Shown here: piece after piece, positions 9,928-18,854 of the stretch
Layout: every line of letters starts with the position of its first letter
How positions within the stretch are numbered: the stretch's first letter is position 1
Source: Mesorhizobium japonicum MAFF 303099
GTDB taxonomy: Bacteria > Pseudomonadota > Alphaproteobacteria > Rhizobiales > Rhizobiaceae
Assembly: GCF_000009625.1 (NCBI RefSeq)
Contig: NC_002678.2
Span: 3,938,001-4,002,000, forward strand
Direction: 5' to 3'
Length of the DNA: 64,000 bases
Made by a program: the position numbers and the translations under genes
The notes under the pieces: generated by a model
Told to the model about the DNA's origin: nothing
The model's database searches: none
What the model saw: only the letters and a program-made list of their open reading frames with translations

Positions 9928-10061
9928 CTCCCCCTTGTGGGGGTCCGAAGGACGGGCGAGACCCGTGGCTCGCCCCGGCAAGTCGCTGCGAAGCAGCGGG
10001 GTGGGGGTGCGGCGCCGACCCCCACCCGGACCTTCGGTCCGACCTCCCCACAAGGGGGAGG
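9928..10061. repeat. GC-rich palindromic repeat between iolD and iolE
   Basis: Outer arms CTCCCCCTTGTGGGG and its complement near 10045-10060 bound a core with further inverted segments such as GGTCCGAAG/CTTCGGTCC-type pairs. Similar elements lie at 57741-57848 and 62851-62889. It interrupts the iol operon and could form a strong RNA structure between the two genes. Confidence 0.7.
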
Positions 10062-10082
10062 TGGGGGCTGCCAGCGCCGGCA

Positions 10083-11933
10083 TCAATCGCCGACGCTCTG
10101 CATCTGGCGCTTTTCGTCATAGGCCTTGCGCGCCGCGATGACCTGCGGCCGCGCGGAGACTTCCGGCACCGCCACATCCCACCAATGACCGCCGGCATCG
10201 GTGGAGACCAGCGGGTCGGTGTCGATGACCAGCACCGTGGTGCGGTCGTTTGTCTTGGCCTTCTGCAGCGCGTTTTCCAGGCCGGCGATCGACGGCACCT
10301 TCTCGGCGATCGCGCCCATGCTCGCCGCATGCGCGGCGAAGTCGATGTCGGGCAGGATTTCGTGGCGCGAATCCTTCAGGAGATTGTTGAAATTGGCGCC
10401 GCCGGTCGCCATCTGCAGCCGATTGATGCAGCCATAGCCACGGTTGTCGAGCAGCACGATGATGAGCTTCAAACCCAGCATCACAGAGGTGGCGATCTCC
10501 GAATTCAGCATCAGATAGGAGCCGTCGCCGATCATGACGACCACCTCTTCGCCGGGCTTGGCCATCTTGGTGCCGAGTCCGCCGGCAATCTCGTAGCCCA
10601 TGGTCGAGAAACCGTATTCGGCGTGGTAGGAACCCGGCGTGCCGGCCTGCCAAAGCTTGTGCAATTCGCCGGGCAGACCGCCGGCGGCATGCAGCAGCGT
10701 CACGCCGGAGCCCATGGCCCGCTGCACGCCGCCGATCACCTGCGCGTCGGACGGGAAGGCGGCGTTGGTCGACGCCGTCACCTTGGCCGCGTCGGCCTGC
10801 CAGGCCTTCTTGCCCTTGGCGGCATTGTCGGTCCAGCCGGCAGGCGCCTTCCAGCCTTTCAGCGCCGCGCCAAGTTCGGCGATACCCTCGGCCGCGTCCG
10901 CGACCAGCGGCAGGGCGCGGTGTTTGCCGGCGTCGAAAGGTTGGACGTTCAGCCCGATGATGGTCTTGCCGGAATTCTTGAACAGCGCCCATGAGCCGGT
11001 GGTGAAATCCTGCAGGCGCGTGCCGATGGCGAGCACGACATCGGCTTCTTCCGCCAGCCGGTTGGCGGCAGACGTGCCGGTCACGCCGACCGCCGCCATG
11101 TTGAGCGGATGATCGTCCGGCAGCGAGGATTTGCCGCCTTGCGTCTCGCAGACCGGGATGCCGGCGCCTTCGACGAATTTGGCCAGCGCATCGGAGGCCT
11201 GCGAATAGAGAACGCCGCCGCCGGCGATGACCAGCGGCTTCTTCGCACCCTTGAGTGCCGTCACAGCGGCGGCGAGTTCGTGGCGGTCCGGGCGCGGCCG
11301 GCGCTGGTGCCAGACCCGTTCGGCGAAGAAGCTCTCGGGATAATCATAGGCCTCGGCCTGCACATCCTGGCACAGCGACAGCGTCACCGGGCCGCAATCG
11401 GCCGGATCGGTCAGCACCTGCATGGCACGGCTCAGCGCCGGAATGATCTGCTCGGGCCGCGTGATGCGGTCGAAATAGCGCGACACCGGACGGAAGCAGT
11501 CATTGACCGTCGCCGTGCCGTCGGAAAAGTCCTCGGCCTGCTGCAGCACCGGATCGGGAATGCGGTTGGCGAAGACGTCGCCGGGCAAAAACAGGACAGG
11601 CAATCTGTTTACATGCGCAAGTGCCGCCGCCGTCACCATGTTGAGCGCGCCGGGACCGATCGACGAGGTCGCGGCCATGAAGCGGCGGCGGAAATTGGCC
11701 TTGGCATAGGCGATCGCCGCATGCGCCATCGCCTGTTCGTTGTGGGCGCGGAAGGTCGGCAGTTCGTCGCGCACCTGGTAGAGCGCCTCGCCCATGCCAG
11801 CGACGTTACCGTGGCCGAAGATCGCCCAGACACCGCCGAAGATCGGCATTTTCTTGCCGTCGATCTCGGTCATCTGGCGGGACAGGAAGCGGGTCAGCGC
11901 CTGCGCCATCGTCAGGCGGATTGTCTTGCTCAT
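10083..11933 (-). CDS. iolD: Trihydroxycyclohexane-1,2-dione hydrolase IolD
   Basis: Thiamine diphosphate enzyme that opens the cyclohexanedione ring to 5-deoxy-D-glucuronate. The 616-residue protein has the usual three-domain layout of ThDP enzymes, with the cofactor motif starting at MIGDGSYLML and ending in VLLDNRGYG in the C-terminal third. The ATG at 11933 is preceded by GGAGGAA; an in-frame extension upstream to 12002 lacks conserved sequence. It follows iolC by 35 bases and is in the same operon. Confidence 0.95.
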   Translation of the reverse strand: MSKTIRLTMAQALTRFLSRQMTEIDGKKMPIFGGVWAIFGHGNVAGMGEALYQVRDELPTFRAHNEQAMAHAAIAYAKANFRRRFMAATSSIGPGALNMVTAAALAHVNRLPVLFLPGDVFANRIPDPVLQQAEDFSDGTATVNDCFRPVSRYFDRITRPEQIIPALSRAMQVLTDPADCGPVTLSLCQDVQAEAYDYPESFFAERVWHQRRPRPDRHELAAAVTALKGAKKPLVIAGGGVLYSQASDALAKFVEGAGIPVCETQGGKSSLPDDHPLNMAAVGVTGTSAANRLAEEADVVLAIGTRLQDFTTGSWALFKNSGKTIIGLNVQPFDAGKHRALPLVADAAEGIAELGAALKGWKAPAGWTDNAAKGKKAWQADAAKVTASTNAAFPSDAQVIGGVQRAMGSGVTLLHAAGGLPGELHKLWQAGTPGSYHAEYGFSTMGYEIAGGLGTKMAKPGEEVVVMIGDGSYLMLNSEIATSVMLGLKLIIVLLDNRGYGCINRLQMATGGANFNNLLKDSRHEILPDIDFAAHAASMGAIAEKVPSIAGLENALQKAKTNDRTTVLVIDTDPLVSTDAGGHWWDVAVPEVSARPQVIAARKAYDEKRQMQSVGD

Positions 11934-11968
11934 GATGGTTTCCTCCGCAGTCCTTGTGCCGCGCCTTC

Positions 11969-13903
11969 TTATGCCGCCTTGCGGCCGCGCGCGGCAAGCC
12001 ACGCCTCGGTCAACTGTTCAAAGCGCGAGGCCATGTCGGCGACAGCCTCGTCATCCGACATCCTGCCGGCCAGCCACTCTTCGGCCGCGTGCACGAAGAT
12101 CGTGCGGCCGACGGCAAAGCCCTTGACGATCGGCGCCTTGGCGGTGGCGGCGAAAGCCGCCTCCAGCTCGTCCTGCGGCGCTTCCAGGCCAAGCAGCACG
12201 ATGCCACGGCACCAGGGATCATGCTTCAGGATGACCGCTTCGATCCTGGTCCAGGCACCGGCTGAAGCCTGCGGTTCGAGCTTCCACCAATCCGGCTTGA
12301 TGCCGAGTGCATAAAGCTCTTCCAGCGCGCGCGGAATGGTCGTGTTGTCGAGCTTGCCGTGCTTGCCGGCGATGATCTCGACGAGCAGTTCCCGGCCAAC
12401 TTTCCGCGCCGCCTCAAACAGCGCGCGCAATTTCTGCTGCTGTTCTTCCTTCAAGGCCGCCGGATCGTCGGGATGGTAGAAGCACAGGCACTTGATGCAA
12501 TGGTCGACCGGCCATTCCACCAGTTGCGAGCCGATATCCTGCGAGAACTCGAAGCGCAGCGGCCGCGAGCCCGGCAGTTCCACCGGGCGCCCGAGCCAGG
12601 CGAAGGGATGCCTGGCGAATTCGAACATCGCCTCGCGGCCATGTTTCTCGTCGATCAGCATGCCATAGCCGTCACGGCCGGCGGCGACCTTCGCCGCCGC
12701 CTTGACCGCCAGCACCTTGAAGTCGCGGATGCGCGCCGGATCGGCGCCGGCCTTCGCCGCCACGTCCTCGAGCTGCACGCGGTGGTCGCAGGCGAGCGCC
12801 ATCAGCGAGGGGATGTCGCGCCGCCGGGTCGTTGCCCAATGAATGTGGTTGATCGCCTCGTCCTTGCGCAGCGCCCTGTATTTGCTGCCGTTCTTGAGGA
12901 AGAACTGCAGCTCCTCGAAGGTCGGATATTCCGGTGCGCACAGCAGTCGCGACACGGCGAAGGCGCCGCAGGCATTGGCCCAGGTCGCCGCCGTCGCATG
13001 ATCTTCGCCGCCCAGCCAGCCGCGCAGGAAGCCGGACATGAAGGCGTCGCCGGCGCCCAGCACATTGTAGATCTCGATCGGGAAACCCTTGCCGACGATA
13101 CCGTCTTCGAGATCGTCGCTGATCGGTCCGTCATAGACGATGCAGCCCATGGCGCCGCGCTTGAGCACGATCGTCGCCGCCGACAGCGCGCGGATCGTCT
13201 TCAGCGCGCTCAGGCAATCGTCGGCACCCGAGGCGATCATGATCTCTTCCTCGGTGCCGACGATGAGATCGCAATCGGGCAGAACCGTCTTCAGCTGCGC
13301 CGAGACCCGGTCCGATTTGACATAGCGCTCGAAGCCTTCGGCATGGCCGGCGAGGCCCCACAGATTGGGCCGATAGTCGATGTCGAAGACAACCTTGCCG
13401 CCCTTGGCTTTCATGATGCGGATCGCCTTGCGCTGGGCGGCGTCGCTGTTGGGGCGGGAAAAATGCGTGCCGGTGACGACGATCGAACGCGCCGAGGCGA
13501 TAAACGCCTCGTCAATGTCCTCCGGCGCAAGCGCCATGTCGGCGCAGTCTGAGCGGTAGAAGATCATCGGCGACACGCCTTCGCTCTCGACCGAAAGCAG
13601 CACCAGCGCGGTCAACCGCTCCTTGTCGGTCTTCAGCCCGTCGGTGTTGACGCCTTCGCGCCTCAGCTGTTCGCGGATGAAGCGGCCCATCTGCTCGTCG
13701 CCGACGCGCGTCAGCAGCGCCGAGCGCAGGCCGAGCCTTGCGGTCCCGACCGAAATGTTGGCCGGGCAACCACCGACCGACTTGGCGAAAGAGGTGATGT
13801 CCTCCAGCCGCGAGCCGATCTGCTGGCCGTAGAGGTCGACGGAAGCGCGACCGATGGTGATGACGTCGAGCGGCGCCTGTTTGGCGTCCACGGCTTCGCT
13901 CAT
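11969..13903 (-). CDS. iolC: IolC-DUF2090 fusion: 5-dehydro-2-deoxygluconokinase plus aldolase-like domain
   Basis: Bifunctional 644-residue protein. Residues about 1-330 are a PfkB-family kinase, with GGCPANISVGTARLG near residue 43 and the signature NVLGAGDAFMSGFL near residue 285, phosphorylating 5-dehydro-2-deoxygluconate. Residues about 345-640 are DUF2090, an aldolase-like TIM barrel thought to cleave the phosphorylated product in organisms without IolJ. This fusion is typical of rhizobia. GGGAGG precedes the ATG. It heads the iol catabolic operon, with operator-like sites 82-125 bases upstream and iolR beyond. Confidence 0.93.
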   Translation of the reverse strand: MSEAVDAKQAPLDVITIGRASVDLYGQQIGSRLEDITSFAKSVGGCPANISVGTARLGLRSALLTRVGDEQMGRFIREQLRREGVNTDGLKTDKERLTALVLLSVESEGVSPMIFYRSDCADMALAPEDIDEAFIASARSIVVTGTHFSRPNSDAAQRKAIRIMKAKGGKVVFDIDYRPNLWGLAGHAEGFERYVKSDRVSAQLKTVLPDCDLIVGTEEEIMIASGADDCLSALKTIRALSAATIVLKRGAMGCIVYDGPISDDLEDGIVGKGFPIEIYNVLGAGDAFMSGFLRGWLGGEDHATAATWANACGAFAVSRLLCAPEYPTFEELQFFLKNGSKYRALRKDEAINHIHWATTRRRDIPSLMALACDHRVQLEDVAAKAGADPARIRDFKVLAVKAAAKVAAGRDGYGMLIDEKHGREAMFEFARHPFAWLGRPVELPGSRPLRFEFSQDIGSQLVEWPVDHCIKCLCFYHPDDPAALKEEQQQKLRALFEAARKVGRELLVEIIAGKHGKLDNTTIPRALEELYALGIKPDWWKLEPQASAGAWTRIEAVILKHDPWCRGIVLLGLEAPQDELEAAFAATAKAPIVKGFAVGRTIFVHAAEEWLAGRMSDDEAVADMASRFEQLTEAWLAARGRKAA

Positions 13904-13984
13904 TGGAACCTCCCTTCAGACTTGTTGTCAGGAACAACATTGTTTGGGTAACACGCGCGAGCGGCAGCGTGGTGCCGGGAATAT

Positions 13985-14028
13985 GAAATAATAATTCCAA
14001 TCCATAGTCAATATGGAATGAGCATTCC
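13985..14028. promoter_or_regulatory. Two putative IolR operators upstream of iolC
   Basis: GAAA-N6-TTCC occurs at 13985-13998 and GGAA-N6-TTCC at 14015-14028, with centres 30 bases apart, close to three helical turns. GGAA-N6-TTCC is, to my recollection, the site reported for IolR of Sinorhizobium meliloti. The position between iolR and iolC fits repression of iolC. Similar sites lie before the inositol transporter gene at 24162-24219. Confidence 0.6.
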
Positions 14029-14058
14029 CGGATCTAAAATTGGCTTTTAGGTGCCCGA

Positions 14059-14925
14059 TCAGGCTTTGCGCCTGCGGGCGGTATCGCGCCGCTTCTCGCC
14101 GACGCCAACGGTCAACGCCATGGCCAGGGCCATCGTCGCCGACAGCGAACGGAAGCCGGCGAAATCCGCCTCGGCAACCTCGAACCAGACCCTGGCGAAC
14201 TGGGCGAGCGGCGAAAACGAACTGTCGGTGATGGCGACGATCGGCACGCCCTGTTCCGAAATGGTGCGTGCTTCCTCGATGGTGGCCGGCGCATAGGGCG
14301 AGAAGGAGATGGCGATGACGGCGTCCGCCGGCGTGGCGAAGGCGATCATCTCGGCGTTCAGGCCGGCGGCCGATTCGATCAGCTGGTTGCGGATCTTCAG
14401 CTTGCCCAGCGCATAGGCGATATAGGTCGCCACCGGATAGGAGCGCCGCTTGGCTAAGACATAAATGGTCTGCGCCTTTGCCAGCAGCGAAATCGCCTCT
14501 TCCAGATGCGCATCGTCCAGCGTGCGCGAAATGTCGTTGAGCGAGGTGCTGGCGGCGGCGACGAAGCCGTCGAAGATCGCGCGGTGACCGGCGCCGCCCT
14601 CGGCCTTGGCGCGCAGCGCCTGCAGCCGCTCGTCATAGGATGAGTTGCGCTCGCGCAGCCGCTCGCGGAACACCTGCTGCAGGCTGGTGAAGCCGTCGAA
14701 GCCGAGCTGCTGGGCAAAGCGGATCAGGGTGGAGGGCTGCACGCCGGCCGAGGCGGCGATGCTGGCGGCGGTACCGAAGGCGATGTCGTCGGGATTGTCG
14801 AGCGCGTAGGCGGCGATCTGGGCGATGCGCTTGGGCAGGCTTTCGCGCCGGTCCAGGATGGTGGCGCGCAGCGTCTCGAAGTCGCGAGGTACCCGTTCGT
14901 CCATCGTCGGCCCGTCCAAGCTCAT
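14059..14925 (-). CDS. iolR: RpiR-family regulator of inositol catabolism IolR
   Basis: Transcription factor of 288 residues with an N-terminal RpiR helix-turn-helix (about residues 10-85, ASAGVQPSTLIRFAQQLGF) and a C-terminal SIS sugar-phosphate-binding domain (about 120-260; YVLAKRRSYPVATYIAYAL and AITDSSFSPLAQ). In rhizobia the RpiR gene beside iolC represses the iol genes and senses a pathway phosphate; that role is inferred here from position and operators. It lies upstream of iolC on the same strand, and the Gfo/Idh gene is divergent. A start at the internal ATG eight codons later is possible. Confidence 0.9.
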   Translation of the reverse strand: MSLDGPTMDERVPRDFETLRATILDRRESLPKRIAQIAAYALDNPDDIAFGTAASIAASAGVQPSTLIRFAQQLGFDGFTSLQQVFRERLRERNSSYDERLQALRAKAEGGAGHRAIFDGFVAAASTSLNDISRTLDDAHLEEAISLLAKAQTIYVLAKRRSYPVATYIAYALGKLKIRNQLIESAAGLNAEMIAFATPADAVIAISFSPYAPATIEEARTISEQGVPIVAITDSSFSPLAQFARVWFEVAEADFAGFRSLSATMALAMALTVGVGEKRRDTARRRKA

Positions 14926-15060
14926 CCGTGAAACGTCCTCTCTGCCCCATCATAGCGAGCCTGCGCAAGAACGCCATAAAAAATGAGGCAGACATTCCAT
15001 TTGGAGAGAAAATGGACTAATTCATCCACGCAGTGCTTCAGCCAGCGGAGGAAACGGAAA

Positions 15061-16170
15061 ATGGTCGGCGTCGGTCTTATCGGCACGGGTTTCATGGGCA
15101 AGTGCCACGCCATTGCGTGGAGTGCCGTCGGCGCCGTCTTTCCCGACGTGGCCAAGCCCAGGCTCGTCCATCTCGGCGAGGTCAATGAGGAGCTTGCCCG
15201 GCGCAAGGCCGGGGAGTTCGGCTTCGCCAAGGCCTCAGGCGACTGGCGCGCCGTCGTCAACGATCCGGAAGTCGATATCGTCTCGCTGACCACGCCCAAC
15301 CAGTTCCATCCGGAAATGGCCATCGCCATCCTCCAGGCCGGCAAGCATCTGTGGTGCGAAAAGCCGATGGCGCCGAGCTTTGCCGAAGCCGAGGCGATGG
15401 CGGAAGCGGCCAGGAAATCCGGCAAGGTCGCTGCCCTTGGCTACAATTACATCCAGAGCCCGGCCATCCGTCACATCGGCGCGCTGCTCGACGAGAAGAT
15501 CATCGGCGAGGTCAATCATCTGCGCATCGAGATGGACGAGGATTTCATGGCCGATCCCGAGGCGCTGTTCTTCTGGAAGCACGAAGCCGCCTCCGGCTAC
15601 GGCGCGCTCGACGACTTCGCCGTGCATCCGCTGTCGCTGGTCTCGGTCCTGTTCGGTCGCGTCGCCAGCGTCATCTGCGATATGGCCAAGCCTTATGCCG
15701 ACCGCAAGCTGGCGGCGGGCGGACGCCGCGCGGTCGAGACCTATGATATCGCCAGCGTCTTGATGCATCTCGAAAACGGCATTGCCGGCACGCTCCAGGT
15801 CAATCGCTCGGCCTGGGGCCGCAAGGGCCGCATCGCCATCCAGATCTTCGGCTCCAAGGGCTCGATCCTGTTCGATCAGGAGCGGATGAACGAATTGCAG
15901 CTCTATCTCACCGCTGATCGCCCGACCGAGCAGGGCTACCGCACCATCCTGGTGGCGCCGCACCACAAGCCCTACGACGCCTTCCTGCCGGCGCCCGGCC
16001 ATGGCCTGGGCTTCAACGACCTCAAGATCATCGAATGCCACGAATTGCTGACGCGGCTCGCCGGCAGACGGGCGCGGCTCATCGAATTCGCCGAAGGTCT
16101 GGAGATAGAGCGCACCGTCCACGCCATGGCGCGCTCCTTTGAGGAGAAGCGCTGGATGGATGTGCGGTAA
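15061..16170 (+). CDS. Gfo/Idh/MocA family oxidoreductase next to iolR
   Basis: NAD(P)-dependent dehydrogenase of 369 residues. The Rossmann motif GLIGTGFMGKCHA is at the N-terminus and the catalytic EKPMAPS near residue 100, followed by YNYIQSPA and the C-terminal substrate domain. Divergent placement beside iolR suggests an inositol-related substrate (myo-, scyllo- or chiro-inositol or a derivative), but the exact one is unknown; another enzyme at 20009-21004 is the better inositol 2-dehydrogenase. The ATG at 15061 has GGAGG 8 bases upstream; the longer frame from 14983 was rejected. Confidence 0.88.
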   Translation: MVGVGLIGTGFMGKCHAIAWSAVGAVFPDVAKPRLVHLGEVNEELARRKAGEFGFAKASGDWRAVVNDPEVDIVSLTTPNQFHPEMAIAILQAGKHLWCEKPMAPSFAEAEAMAEAARKSGKVAALGYNYIQSPAIRHIGALLDEKIIGEVNHLRIEMDEDFMADPEALFFWKHEAASGYGALDDFAVHPLSLVSVLFGRVASVICDMAKPYADRKLAAGGRRAVETYDIASVLMHLENGIAGTLQVNRSAWGRKGRIAIQIFGSKGSILFDQERMNELQLYLTADRPTEQGYRTILVAPHHKPYDAFLPAPGHGLGFNDLKIIECHELLTRLAGRRARLIEFAEGLEIERTVHAMARSFEEKRWMDVR

Positions 16171-16181
16171 TACCGCTCGTC

Positions 16182-16877
16182 TTAGCCGCCGACGGCCGGG
16201 GTCTCCCAGCCCTCGACCCAGATCTGGCGCAGGCGGTCGCCTTCGCCCTTGAAGTGCAGCCCGGTCGGCTGGCAACCCTCGATGCGGTCGCTGCGGAAAT
16301 TGCGGATGGCCTGGCGCAGCTCGCACCAGGCCACCGTGTTCACCGCCTCCGCGTAATAGATCAGCGCGATCGGCCGGATGATGCGTTGCGTGGTCCGGCC
16401 TGCTTCGTCGCGGTAGGAGAGGTCGAGCTTCTCCTCGTCGCGGATGGCGCGGCGCACCAGCGCCAGGTCGATCGTGCCGGCCGAGGGTGCGGCAAAACCC
16501 CAGGCATGCAGCGCATTGGCGTCGAAGGTCTGGCGCAGCGGCGGCGGCACCGCGCCGGCGATCTTGCTGCTGACGCGCTTGGCCGCCTGCTTGAGTTCGT
16601 CGTCGCCGGTGCGCTCCAGCAGCGCCAGCGAGAGCACAATCGCCTCCATCTCCTCGATCGAAAACATCAGCGGCGGCAGGTCGAAACCGGGGCGCAAGAT
16701 GTAGCCGATGCCGCGCCCGCCCTCGATCGGCACGCGCATCGCCTGAAGTGCGGCGATGTCGCGATAGATCGAACGTATCGTCACTTCCAGCCGCTCGGCG
16801 ATCATGGCCGCCGTCACCGGCTGCCGCGCCAGCCGCAGGATCTGGATGATCTCGAACAGGCGTGACGCCTTGCGCAT
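16182..16877 (-). CDS. YafY-type HTH/WYL transcriptional regulator
   Basis: A 231-residue regulator with an N-terminal winged helix (residues about 6-60, MIAERLEVTIRSIYRDIAAL) and a C-terminal WYL domain (about 135-225), where VNTVAWCELRQAIRNFRSDR is the core motif. It is divergent from a LysE-family exporter with an inverted-repeat operator between them, so it probably controls that exporter and itself. The ATG at 16877 has GAGGA directly upstream; the GTG at 16886 would overlap this ribosome site. The ligand is unknown. Confidence 0.88.
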   Translation of the reverse strand: MRKASRLFEIIQILRLARQPVTAAMIAERLEVTIRSIYRDIAALQAMRVPIEGGRGIGYILRPGFDLPPLMFSIEEMEAIVLSLALLERTGDDELKQAAKRVSSKIAGAVPPPLRQTFDANALHAWGFAAPSAGTIDLALVRRAIRDEEKLDLSYRDEAGRTTQRIIRPIALIYYAEAVNTVAWCELRQAIRNFRSDRIEGCQPTGLHFKGEGDRLRQIWVEGWETPAVGG

Positions 16878-16900
16878 TTTCCTCACCCGGCTCCGACCGC

Positions 16901-16922
16901 AACTGACACACCATTGTCAGTT
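16901..16922. promoter_or_regulatory. Operator for the WYL regulator
   Basis: AACTGACA-N6-TGTCAGTT is a perfect inverted repeat between the divergent regulator and LysE genes. A third AACTGACA half-site at 17000-17007 overlaps the LysE start codon. TGACA/TGTCA palindromes fit the sites expected for YafY-like regulators. Confidence 0.65.
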
Positions 16923-17006
16923 GGGTCGACCTATAGGACTGCCTATCGAATTGAAAATCAACAGGTTCCGCTACGGCTTGGTGGAACGAGGCGACAGGCA
17001 ACTGAC

Positions 17007-17642
17007 ATGGGTTACGCTGAAAATCTCTGGCTTTTCTTTATCCTGCTGTTCGGCATCATCGCCGTTCCAGGCATGGATATGCTGTTCGTGCTGGCCAATG
17101 CGCTGACCGGCGGGCGCGACAGGGGCCTGGCCGCGACCGGCGGCATCATGGTCGGCGGCATGGTGCACACGCTGAACGGTGCCATCGGCGTCGGCCTTCT
17201 CATGCATTTCGTGCCGATCCTGTTCAAGCCGCTGCTGATCGTCGGCGCCGCCTACATGGCCTTCATCGGCATCACGCTGATGCGCAGCTCCATCACCGTC
17301 GGTCGCGATGGGCCTGTCGGCAGCCGCTCGGCATGGAAGGCGTTTCGCCAGGGGCTGGTGACCTGCCTGATCAATCCGAAGGCCTATCTGTTCGTGCTTG
17401 CCGTCTATCCGCAGTTCCTGAAGCCGGCCTACGGCCCGATCTGGGTGCAGGCGACTGTCATGGGCCTGATGACGGTCATCACCCAGGCCGCGATCTATGG
17501 CGGGCTCGCGATATCAGCCGGCCGCAGCCGCAAGCTTCTGATCGCCAATCCGCGGGCGACCATTCTTGCCGGCCGGGCGGCCGGGCTGCTGCTTTTTGCC
17601 GTCTCGGTGTTCACCGCCTGGGAAGGGCTGAGGGCGGCGTAA
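17007..17642 (+). CDS. LysE-family translocator
   Basis: A 211-residue inner-membrane exporter with about six hydrophobic helices and the LysE-family pattern of small residues (PGMDMLFVLANALTGGRDRGL near residue 20 and LINPKAYLFVLAVYPQF mid-protein). Such proteins export amino acids or related compounds; the substrate is unknown. The ATG at 17007 is chosen because the longer frame from 16914 would run through the operator and lacks family similarity. Control by the divergent WYL regulator is likely. Confidence 0.85.
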   Translation: MGYAENLWLFFILLFGIIAVPGMDMLFVLANALTGGRDRGLAATGGIMVGGMVHTLNGAIGVGLLMHFVPILFKPLLIVGAAYMAFIGITLMRSSITVGRDGPVGSRSAWKAFRQGLVTCLINPKAYLFVLAVYPQFLKPAYGPIWVQATVMGLMTVITQAAIYGGLAISAGRSRKLLIANPRATILAGRAAGLLLFAVSVFTAWEGLRAA

Positions 17643-17675
17643 TCTAGCGCCGCCCTTCCGATATCGTCAGCCGTG

Positions 17676-18767
17676 TCAGGCAGCACCCTGCCGGCTTTCC
17701 AGCATGGCGCGGCGTGCCGACCGGCGCCACTCGACGGCACCGGCAAGGCCATGCAGCACGGTCTCGGTGGTCGCCCAGTCGATGCAGCCATCGGTGATGC
17801 TCTGGCCATAGACGAGCGGCTTGCCGGGCACCACGTCCTGCCGGCCGGCGACGAGATTGCTCTCGATCATCAGGCCGATGATGCGCTCGTCGCCCGCCGC
17901 CACCTGGCCGGCCACATCGGCCGCCACCTTCGGCTGGTTCTCAGGCTTCTTGGCGGAGTTGGCGTGGCTGACATCGATCATCAGCCGCGGCGCGACACCG
18001 ATGCGGGCGAGTTCGACCGAGGCCGCCTCGACGCTCGCCGCGTCGTAGTTGGGCTGAACGCCGCCGCGCAGGATGACATGGCAGTCCTCATTGCCGGTGG
18101 TGGTGGCGATGCCGCTGCGTCCGCCCTTGGTCACCGCCATGAAATGATGCGGCTGGGCGGCCGATTTCACCGCCTCGCCGGCGATCCTGAGATTGCCGTC
18201 GGTGCCGTTCTTGAAACCGACCGGGCAGGACAGGCCCGAGGCCAGCTCACGGTGGATTTGGCTTTCGGTGGTGCGCGCGCCGATGGCACCCCAGGCGACG
18301 AGGTCGGCAATGTATTGCGGCGTGGTCATGTCGAGGAATTCGGTGGCCGCCGGCAGGCCGAGATTGTTGACGGCGGAAAGCACGTTGCGTGCCATCCTGA
18401 GCCCCTTGTCGATGTTGAAGCTGCCGTCAAGGTCGGGATCGTTGATCAGGCCCTTCCAGCCGACCGTGGTGCGCGGCTTCTCGAAATACACCCGCATCAC
18501 GATCTCAAGCCGGTCGGACAGGGTCTCGCGCAGCGCCGCCAGACGGCTGGCATAGTCAACGGCCGCGACCGGATCGTGGATCGAACAGGGACCGACGACG
18601 ACAAGCAGCCGGTCGTCGGTGCCGTTCAGAATAGCGTGGATCGCATTGCGTGAGGCGCTCACGGTGCGCGTCGCCGTCAGCGTGCGCGGGATTTCCCGCA
18701 TCACCTGGTCCGGCGTGCTCAGTTCTCGGATTTCCTTGACCCGGAGGTCGTCTGTGGTGGTCAACAC
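17676..18767 (-). CDS. aroG: 3-deoxy-7-phosphoheptulonate synthase, class I (AroG type)
   Basis: Joins phosphoenolpyruvate and erythrose 4-phosphate in the first step of aromatic amino acid synthesis. The 363-residue protein is the class I AroF/G/H type: VVVGPCSIHDP near residue 55, YFEKPRTTVGWKGLINDPDLDGSFNI in pieces near 95-120, and SHANSAKKPENQP near the C-terminal third. The start is a GTG at 18767 with AGGAG 9 bases upstream. A leader peptide rich in aromatic codons and an attenuator hairpin lie upstream (18803-18961), so expression is probably set by charged aromatic tRNA levels. Confidence 0.94.
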   Translation of the reverse strand: MLTTTDDLRVKEIRELSTPDQVMREIPRTLTATRTVSASRNAIHAILNGTDDRLLVVVGPCSIHDPVAAVDYASRLAALRETLSDRLEIVMRVYFEKPRTTVGWKGLINDPDLDGSFNIDKGLRMARNVLSAVNNLGLPAATEFLDMTTPQYIADLVAWGAIGARTTESQIHRELASGLSCPVGFKNGTDGNLRIAGEAVKSAAQPHHFMAVTKGGRSGIATTTGNEDCHVILRGGVQPNYDAASVEAASVELARIGVAPRLMIDVSHANSAKKPENQPKVAADVAGQVAAGDERIIGLMIESNLVAGRQDVVPGKPLVYGQSITDGCIDWATTETVLHGLAGAVEWRRSARRAMLESRQGAA

Positions 18768-18802
18768 GGCTTTCTGCTCCTGTTAGGAGACCTGCCGGCT
18801 GA

Positions 18803-18830
18803 AACAAAAAAGCCGCCAGGTCTGGCGGCT
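18803..18830 (-). terminator. Attenuator terminator upstream of aroG
   Basis: On the minus strand AGCCGCCA and TGGCGGCT form a perfect 8-bp stem with a four-base loop, followed by six T residues and more T. It is an intrinsic terminator placed between the leader peptide and the aroG start. Its 5' arm can instead pair 8 bp with CTGGCGGC inside the leader (18877-18884), giving an antiterminator. Confidence 0.85.
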
Positions 18831-18854
18831 GTTCGGATCTTGTTGCTGCAATCT

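Noticed and set aside
8817..10994. Open frame of 725 codons on the plus strand across iolE and iolD
   Set aside because: It is the antisense of two well-supported iol genes and shows no domain.
14926..15060. IolR site in the iolR divergent promoter
   Set aside because: Only GAGG-N6-TTCC and TTCC-N4-GGAG fragments are present; no clean GGAA-N6-TTCC match.
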